Source of the DNA: Mycobacterium sp. 852002-51057_SCH5723018
GTDB lineage: Bacteria > Actinomycetota > Actinomycetes > Mycobacteriales > Mycobacteriaceae
Reading direction: 5' to 3'
DNA length: 64,000 nt
Assembly: GCF_001667035.1 (NCBI RefSeq)
Contig: NZ_LZIR01000111.1
Location: 62,001-126,000, forward strand
The translations under genes were made by a program, and so were the position numbers. The notes below the pieces were generated by a model. That model worked only from the letters and a program-made list of their open reading frames with translations, was not told where the DNA came from and did no database searches. Shown here piece after piece: positions 59,701-64,000 of the stretch. Position 1 is the stretch's first letter, and each line of letters begins with the position of its first letter.

Positions 59701-61033
59701 CGTGCCAGTACCGGGGTATCGCGCCGAACGTGCCCGGCGGGGCGAGCCGGCCGGTCCACGCCAGCGAGGTGCTGACCAGCAGCGCCGTCAGCACCACCAC
59801 CGTCACGGCGACCCGCTTGTCGCGCTCGGGGTGGGCGAACGACCGCAGCCACACCGACACGGGCGCGCTACTCGGCCCCCAACCAGGAAGCGGTACCCGG
59901 CCCAGCAGCTGCGCGACGCCTAACACCAGGGGGAGCCGGACGACCGACCCCAGCTTGTGCACGTTGCGCAGCGGCGCGCCGGCGGCGTCCAGGAACGCCT
60001 GCACCTCATGCGCGACGGGCGACCCCAGGCCGCCGCCGTAGCCGACGGCCATCAGCACGATCCCGATCAACAGCATCGTGACCAGCCGTCCGCGCGCCGG
60101 CATCCCGGGGCTGGCCAGCCCGGCCAGCCCGGCCGCCGCGACCAGGCTGGTGGCCAGGATGGCCGCCGACCCGGTCACCAGCGGTGCGCCGGCGGTCGCC
60201 GTCGGCGCCACGAACGGGGTCCAGGCGTCGGTGCCGCGCAGGATCTCGGTCAGCGACGACCACTGCGTCGTCACGCCGGACGATTCGATGAAGTCCAGGA
60301 ACGGGGGACTGACGTGGCGCAGCAGGGCCAGCGCCACCACCCACCACAGCACGGCCAGAACCAGGGACACCAGCCCCCACGCGGTGTAGCGCCACCACAG
60401 CCGGTTCGGCCGGTGACAGGCCCACCAGATCACCGCGGGCAGGCACCCGGCCAGCGTCGCGATGGCGTTCACGGCGCCCATCAGGGCCACGGCCAGCCCG
60501 GCCTGCGCGGCCAGGGCCCGCACGGATCTATCCGTCCCGAGTTTCGACGCCCGCGCCGATTTCAGAGCCAGGATGGTTGGCAGCAACACCCACGGCGCCA
60601 ACATCATCGGCAAGGTCTCCGACGAGATGGAGCCCAGCGTGGTCAGCACCCGCGGGGCCAGCGCGAACGCCACCGCGCCGATCACCCGGGACGCCGGGCT
60701 GCCGATCCCCAGCGCCTCGGCGACCCGCAGCACCCCCCAAAAACCGACGGTCAGCAGCAACGCCCACCACAGCCGCTGGGTGATCCATCCCGGCACTCCC
60801 AGCAGGTGGCCGATCAGGAAGAAGGTGCCGTGCGGAAACAGGTAGCCGTAGGCCTGGTTCTGCGCCTGCCCGAACGGCAGCTCGCTATTCCACAGGTTGG
60901 TCGCGCGGGCCAGGAAGCGCAGGGGATTGGCGGTGAGGTCGAGCTTGGTGTCGGGGGAGACCTGCCCCGGCGATTGCGCGAGCGTCAACGCCAGCGCGAT
61001 CGCGCCGACCAACAGCAACCACCGGCGCGACAC
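56795..61033 (-). CDS. aftD: Arabinofuranosyltransferase AftD
   Basis: A protein of about 1412 residues (M. tuberculosis Rv0236c is 1400), a GT-C glycosyltransferase that adds arabinofuranose from decaprenyl-phospho-arabinose during arabinogalactan and lipoarabinomannan assembly. The N-terminal part has about eleven helices beginning RRWLLLVGAIALALTLAQ; the loop after helix 1 has the expected acidic residue (SPDTKLDLTANP). A very large extracytoplasmic region with carbohydrate-binding-like modules (about 450-1270) and C-terminal helices follow. GTG 61033 is the likely start; the frame remains open to 61138 through low-complexity sequence of a dispersed repeat. Confidence 0.93.
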   Translation of the reverse strand: MSRRWLLLVGAIALALTLAQSPGQVSPDTKLDLTANPLRFLARATNLWNSELPFGQAQNQAYGYLFPHGTFFLIGHLLGVPGWITQRLWWALLLTVGFWGVLRVAEALGIGSPASRVIGAVAFALAPRVLTTLGSISSETLPMMLAPWVLLPTILALKSARASKLGTDRSVRALAAQAGLAVALMGAVNAIATLAGCLPAVIWWACHRPNRLWWRYTAWGLVSLVLAVLWWVVALALLRHVSPPFLDFIESSGVTTQWSSLTEILRGTDAWTPFVAPTATAGAPLVTGSAAILATSLVAAAGLAGLASPGMPARGRLVTMLLIGIVLMAVGYGGGLGSPVAHEVQAFLDAAGAPLRNVHKLGSVVRLPLVLGVAQLLGRVPLPGWGPSSAPVSVWLRSFAHPERDKRVAVTVVVLTALLVSTSLAWTGRLAPPGTFGAIPRYWHDAANWLSEHNKGTPAPGRVLVVPGAPFATQVWGNSHDEPLQVLGDSPWGVRDSIPLTPPQTIRALDSVQRLFAAGRPSAGLADTLARQGISYLVLRNDLDPENSRSARPILVHRAIDGSPGLQKVAQFGAPVGPGTLAGFVADSGLRPRYPAVEIYRVAVQGDPGGPYLVDAERLARVDGGPEGLLRLDERRRLLGHPPLGPVLMTPDARGAGLPPGAGVTVTDSPVAREIDYGRVDQHSSAIRAPGDARHTYNRVPDYPAPGADTVYGAWTGGRITVSSSSSDSTAMPDVAPATNPAAAIDGDSATAWVSNALQAAVGQWLQVDFDHPLTNGAITLTPSATTVGAQVRRILIETATGSTTVRFDEPGKPVAAALPYGETPWVRITAAGTDDGSAGVQFGITDLSITQYDASGFAHPVALRHTVQVPGPPPGSAIAGWDLGSELLGRPGCAQGPDGVRCAASMALAPEEPVNFSRTLTVADPVSVTPTLWVRPRQGPKLADLITEPNTTRAQGDSDVVDVLGSTYAATDGDPATAWTAPQRVVQHKSPPTLTVTLPRPTEVAGLRLVPSRSELPAHPTVVAVNLGDGPQVRELEPGEPQTLSLQPRVTDTVSISLLDWQDVIDRNALGFDQLKPPGLAEVAVLGTDGGAIAPADAPRNRSREITVGCDGGPVIAVAGRFVHTSIHTTAGALLDGGPVAALPCERDPIALPAGQQELLISPGAQFVVDGAQLWTPGSAEVPGATGTFVTPATTGAWGPSRREVRAPASAASRVLVIPESINPGWVARTSNGTRLTPVAVNGWQQGWVVPAGDPGIITLTFASNTLYRAGLAVGLALLPLLAALALWRTRRGRSDDPPAQPWPSGAWAAVAVLAAGAVIAGAVGVAVVGAALGLRYLLRHRQRWRDGATVALSAGGLILAGAALSRHPWRSVDGYAGHSANVQLLALISLAVLAASLVTVSPGSRAAADE

Positions 61034-61088
61034 AGCCGACTCAGGGGCCGTTCCCGCGGGCTCCACCCGCGCCGGCCCCGCCGCGCGG

Positions 61089-61152
61089 CTAGAGCTGGAT
61101 TGCCCGGCTCCTCCCCGGGCCGCCGTGCCGGCCCGCATCGTCGCCGGGCTAG
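61089..61152. repeat. Dispersed intergenic repeat, single copy
   Basis: Bounded by CTAG at both ends, this 64-bp element contains GATTGCCCGGCTCCTCC and GCATCGTCGCCGGGCTAG, matching the tandem units at 38100-38242 over nearly their whole length. Its right end supplies the stop codon (CTA on the plus strand, 61149-61151) of the DUF2613 gene, and its left part extends the open frame of aftD. Confidence 0.75.
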
Positions 61153-61322
61153 CTACGGTTGCCGTACTCGACCCGGTTGAGCACTGACGACTGCGGATCG
61201 CCCCCGGGGAGTGGCGGCTTCGTGTCCTGCTGCACCATCAAGGTGATCCCGAAGATCGCGGCCGCGCCCAGCAACAGACCGACCACGACGCTCGCGGCGG
61301 CGGGCGCGATGATGCGGTTCAT
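61149..61322 (-). CDS. DUF2613 small membrane protein (Rv0236A-type)
   Basis: A 57-residue protein, the same length as M. tuberculosis Rv0236A: MNRIIAPAAASVVVGLLLGAAAIFGITLMVQQ forms a single membrane helix, followed by a short outside tail (DTKPPLPGGDPQSSVLNRVEYGNRS). It lies directly upstream of aftD on the same strand and may be an accessory subunit of it, which is inference from context. The frame opens at 61382 but ATG 61322 gives the conserved length. Confidence 0.87.
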   Translation of the reverse strand: MNRIIAPAAASVVVGLLLGAAAIFGITLMVQQDTKPPLPGGDPQSSVLNRVEYGNRS

Positions 61323-61434
61323 CGGTGGCTCCTGGGCTTTTGCGGGGGACTTTTGCGGGGGATTGCGGTCGTCGACTTCCAACCTAGGGCCAACCTAGCA
61401 GAAGGGCGGTCGCGTGCCCGGACCGTGCGGCGGC

Positions 61435-61683
61435 TCAGGGACGCAGTCCGGGCGGCAGCTGGTTCAGGCAAGACTGCTTGCTGTTGCAGGGCAGGCAGTG
61501 CCCGTGAAAGCAGCGGTCGCCGTAGTCCACCAGGCTCGGCCCGGCCGGGGTCGCCGGGCTGCGGACCGGCGCCACGCCGTGGTCCGCTGTGGGTTCTGCG
61601 GCCAGCGTGACGCCGACGGTCGCCGCGGCACCGATCGACAATCCCACCGCGAAGCTGGCAGCGGCCAACGTCCACCCGGTCAT
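61435..61683 (-). CDS. Second DUF2613-like membrane protein with Cys-rich tail
   Basis: An 82-residue protein with the same layout as its neighbour: one helix (WTLAAASFAVGLSIGAAATVGVTLAAE) and an outside tail. The tail is longer and carries DYGDRCFHGHCLPCNSKQSC, that is C-x4-C-x2-C-x5-C with two histidines, which could bind a metal or form disulfides. ATG 61683 is chosen; the frame continues to 61734 through a short Ser/Gly/Arg tandem repeat (CTGCCAGAC units). I infer an old tandem duplication of the DUF2613 gene. It is likely cotranscribed with the DUF2613 gene and aftD. Confidence 0.78.
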   Translation of the reverse strand: MTGWTLAAASFAVGLSIGAAATVGVTLAAEPTADHGVAPVRSPATPAGPSLVDYGDRCFHGHCLPCNSKQSCLNQLPPGLRP

Positions 61684-61819
61684 GACTGGCTCCTCCCTGC
61701 CAGACCTGCCAGACCTGCCCGACAAACCCGACAAAGGGTTCCCGGCCCCTTACTGGCAAGGTACCGGCGGATGCCCCCTGCGGCCGGGGACGAAACGCCC
61801 GCCGTGACAACATGGCCCG

Positions 61820-62977
61820 ATGGCTTTCCCGCGCACCCTGGCCGTGCTCGCCGCTGCAACAGTGCTGGTGGCGGGCTGCGGCCACCACGCGACCCGGCCC
61901 CCTGGCGGCGCGTCCACCCCGGTCAGCAAGCCGGCGGCCGCCCCCGCGCCACCGGTCTGCGCCGACCCGGCGGCCGTCCCGGCGGCGATGTCGACCCGCG
62001 ACAAGCTCGCCCAGCTGCTGATGGTGGGGGTCAAGAACGCCGACGACGCCCGCGCGGTGGTGAACGGCTACCACGTCGGCGGCATCTTCATCGGCAGCTG
62101 GACGGACCTGTCGATCTTCAAGGGACCGCTGGCCGACATCGCGCACAGCGCGGGCCCCCTTCCGCTGGCCGTCAGCGTCGACGAGGAGGGCGGCCGGGTG
62201 TCGCGGCTGAAGTCGCTGATCGGCACCGCGCCCTCGCCCCGCCAGCTGGCCCAGACCCAAACGGTCCAGCAGGTCCACGACCTGGCCGCCGAGCGCGGCA
62301 AAAAAATGCGCGACCTGGGCGTCACCATCGACTTCGCTCCCGTCGTCGACGTCAGCGACGAGCCCGACGACGCCGTGATCGGCAACCGCTCGTTCAGCGC
62401 CGACCCGGACAAGGTCACCGCCTACGCCGGGGCGTACGCGCAGGGCCTGCGCGACGCCGGGCTGCTGCCCGTGCTCAAGCATTTCCCCGGTCACGGGCAC
62501 GGCTCCGGCGACTCGCACACCGGCGGCGTGGTGACGCCGCCGCTGAGCGACCTGCAAAACGTTGACCTGGTGCCCTACCGGACGCTGGTGACCGCGGCCC
62601 CGGTCGGCGTCATGGTGGGTCATCTGCAGGTTCCCGGGCTGACCGGCGACGAGCCGGCCAGCCTGAGCCGGGCCGCGGTCCAGTTGCTGCGGACGGGCAC
62701 CGGCTACAACGCCCCGCCCTTCAACGGCCCGGTGTTCAGCGACGACCTGTCCAGCATGGCCGCGATCTCCGATCGGTACGGCGTGTCGGAGGCGGCGCTG
62801 CGCACCCTGCAGGCCGGTAGCGATGTCGCGCTGTGGGTGACCACCGACGAAGTTCCCGCGGTCCTGGACCGGCTCGAAAAGGCCGTCGCCGCGGGCGAAT
62901 TGGCGATGCCGGCGGTCAACGACTCGGTGGTGCGGGTGGCCACCATGAAGGGCCCGAATGGGGCTTGTGGACACTAA
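61820..62977 (+). CDS. lpqI: Lipoprotein beta-N-acetylglucosaminidase LpqI
   Basis: A 385-residue glycoside hydrolase family 3 enzyme (NagZ-like) corresponding to M. tuberculosis Rv0237. The lipoprotein signal ends in VLVAGC with Cys20 as the acylation site. Catalytic-domain motifs: KHFPGHGHGSGDSH (the His/Asp dyad loop typical of NagZ) and VFSDDLSSMAAI with the nucleophile Asp. It removes N-acetylglucosamine from muropeptides during cell-wall recycling. ATG 61820 is the start. It is followed by a TetR gene. Confidence 0.94.
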   Translation: MAFPRTLAVLAAATVLVAGCGHHATRPPGGASTPVSKPAAAPAPPVCADPAAVPAAMSTRDKLAQLLMVGVKNADDARAVVNGYHVGGIFIGSWTDLSIFKGPLADIAHSAGPLPLAVSVDEEGGRVSRLKSLIGTAPSPRQLAQTQTVQQVHDLAAERGKKMRDLGVTIDFAPVVDVSDEPDDAVIGNRSFSADPDKVTAYAGAYAQGLRDAGLLPVLKHFPGHGHGSGDSHTGGVVTPPLSDLQNVDLVPYRTLVTAAPVGVMVGHLQVPGLTGDEPASLSRAAVQLLRTGTGYNAPPFNGPVFSDDLSSMAAISDRYGVSEAALRTLQAGSDVALWVTTDEVPAVLDRLEKAVAAGELAMPAVNDSVVRVATMKGPNGACGH

Positions 62978-63055
62978 GGCGCCGCTTCGTCGTTACGCTG
63001 GAGTCAGATAGGCAGGGCCCGAAGGGGCTTGAAAGTGCCTTGAAAGGGCAGAGTG

Positions 63056-63673
63056 ATGGCGGGTGGTACCAAACGTCTACCGCGTGCTGTGCGGGAACAG
63101 CAGATGCTGGACGCCGCGGTGCAGATGTTCTCGGTCAACGGCTACCACGAAACCTCGATGGACGCCATCGCCGCCGCCGCGCAGATCTCCAAGCCGATGC
63201 TCTACCTGTACTACGGCTCCAAGGAGGACCTGTTCGGGGCCTGCCTGAACCGGGAGCTGGGCCGGTTCATCGATGCGGTGCGCGCCGACATCAACTTCGC
63301 GCAAAGCCCAAAGGACTTGCTGCGCAATGCCATCGGATCGTTCCTGCGCTACATCGACGCCAATAGGGCGTCGTGGATCGTGATGTACACCCAGGCCATC
63401 AGCTCGCAGGCGTTCGCGCACACCGTGCGCGAGGGGCGCGAGCAGATCATCGAGCTGGTGGCCGGGCTGGTGCGCACGGGCAGCCGCGCCCCGCGGTCGG
63501 ACGCCGAGCAGCAGATGATGGCGGTGGCGCTGGTGGGCGCGGGCGAGGCGATCGCCAACCGGCTCAGCACCGGCGACATCGATGTCGACGATGCGGCCGA
63601 GCTGATGATCGACCTGTTCTGGCACGGCCTTCGGGGCGCGCCGGAGGACCGGGAAGCCGCCGCGGCCGGCTAG
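63056..63673 (+). CDS. TetR-family regulator (Rv0238-type)
   Basis: A 205-residue TetR protein close in length to Rv0238 (204), in the same place after lpqI. Helix-turn-helix: ETSMDAIAAAAQISKPMLYLYYGSKEDLF (residues about 30-58); the C-terminal domain is of the TetR_C type with EGREQIIELVAGLV. ATG 63056 is chosen, GTG 63053 is directly before it. No clear palindrome is seen upstream. Target unknown. Confidence 0.92.
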   Translation: MAGGTKRLPRAVREQQMLDAAVQMFSVNGYHETSMDAIAAAAQISKPMLYLYYGSKEDLFGACLNRELGRFIDAVRADINFAQSPKDLLRNAIGSFLRYIDANRASWIVMYTQAISSQAFAHTVREGREQIIELVAGLVRTGSRAPRSDAEQQMMAVALVGAGEAIANRLSTGDIDVDDAAELMIDLFWHGLRGAPEDREAAAAG

Positions 63674-63689
63674 ACCCTACATTCGGGAG

Positions 63690-64000
63690 GTGGCCAGCTC
63701 GGGTGGATCCCCCCGCCGCAACCTCGACTTCTTCTGCGCCGTCCTCGTCGTCGGACTGCTGGCCGGGGCCGCCGGGTTGGCGACTACCGTGGTGCTGCGC
63801 TTCGTCGAGCACCTGACGTACCACTACAGTTTCGGCACGCTGCTCGCCGGGATCAGCGGCAGCAGCCCGGTCCGCCGGGCCCTGGGGCCCGTCGCCGGCG
63901 GCGCCCTTGCGGGATTCGGCTGGTGGATGCTGCGGCGCCGCGCCGAGGTGCCGCCGCTCGGGCCGACCATCGCCCGCCACGACCGCATCCCGCGGCTGGC
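63690..64000 (+). CDS. ClC-family chloride channel/transporter, N-terminal part
   Basis: The frame from GTG 63690 is open to the end of the window (about 103 codons). It starts with a short basic stretch and then a membrane helix (LDFFCAVLVVGLLAGAAGLATTVVLRFVEHLTYHYSFG), a pattern found at the N-terminus of ClC voltage-gated chloride channels and H+/Cl- antiporters; then GPVAGGALAGFGWWMLRRRAEVPPLG. A -10-like TACATT (63678-63683) 7 bp upstream of the GTG suggests a leaderless mRNA. The selectivity motifs lie beyond the window, so the family call rests on the N-terminal pattern. Confidence 0.72.
   Translation, partial: MASSGGSPRRNLDFFCAVLVVGLLAGAAGLATTVVLRFVEHLTYHYSFGTLLAGISGSSPVRRALGPVAGGALAGFGWWMLRRRAEVPPLGPTIARHDRIPRL

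Overview
The window is a contiguous, GC-rich chromosomal segment of a slow-growing, non-tuberculous Mycobacterium. The evidence is two PE_PGRS genes, mycolate and arabinan envelope genes (aftD, a tmaT-like acyltransferase, a DUF3068 protein), and a gene order that follows the M. tuberculosis block Rv0211-Rv0238 with several insertions. No rRNA, tRNA, CRISPR array, prophage or intact insertion sequence was seen.

Layout. 1-830: 3' end of pckA. 0.8-6.5 kb: accessory block (SoxR with a divergent SDR/QueA-like pair; a TetR with a divergent three-gene membrane/NIPSNAP operon; a flavin oxidase). 6.6-15.3 kb: fadD4, a crotonase, a CD225 protein, fadE3, an Rv0216-type double-hotdog protein, a CoA-transferase/amidohydrolase pair absent from this position in M. 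tuberculosis, and lipW. 15.4-20.8 kb: a nitrate assimilation operon (leader ORF, molybdopterin nitrate reductase, unknown 117-aa protein, nirB, Rieske-type nirD). 21-27 kb: methyltransferase, membrane-bound molybdoenzyme, lipC, WS/DGAT, echA1. 27-30 kb: TetR with twin operators, a methyltransferase, an acyl-CoA synthetase and a small protein. 30-34.5 kb: two PE_PGRS genes in a tandem segmental duplication that left broken gene ends. 34.4-38 kb: micro-ORF plus TetR, divergent crotonase, aldehyde dehydrogenase, methyltransferase. 38-44 kb: envelope glycoconjugate cluster (Rv0225-Rv0228 type). 44-54.5 kb: lipase, acyl-CoA ligase, php, fadE4, TetR plus R2lox, gabD1 with a divergent ThDP enzyme. 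54.5-64 kb: secreted protein, thioesterase relic, lipase-maturation-factor protein, aftD, two DUF2613 proteins, lpqI, TetR, start of a ClC channel.

Functional themes are lipid and acyl-CoA metabolism (two acyl-CoA dehydrogenases, three crotonases, three acyl-CoA ligases, several lipases), cell envelope assembly, and nitrate assimilation. Five TetR regulators and one SoxR sit beside their probable targets, and at five of these six loci a palindromic operator can be read directly in the promoter. Most convergent gene pairs abut or overlap with no visible terminator; nrdB/gabD1 has a clear hairpin.
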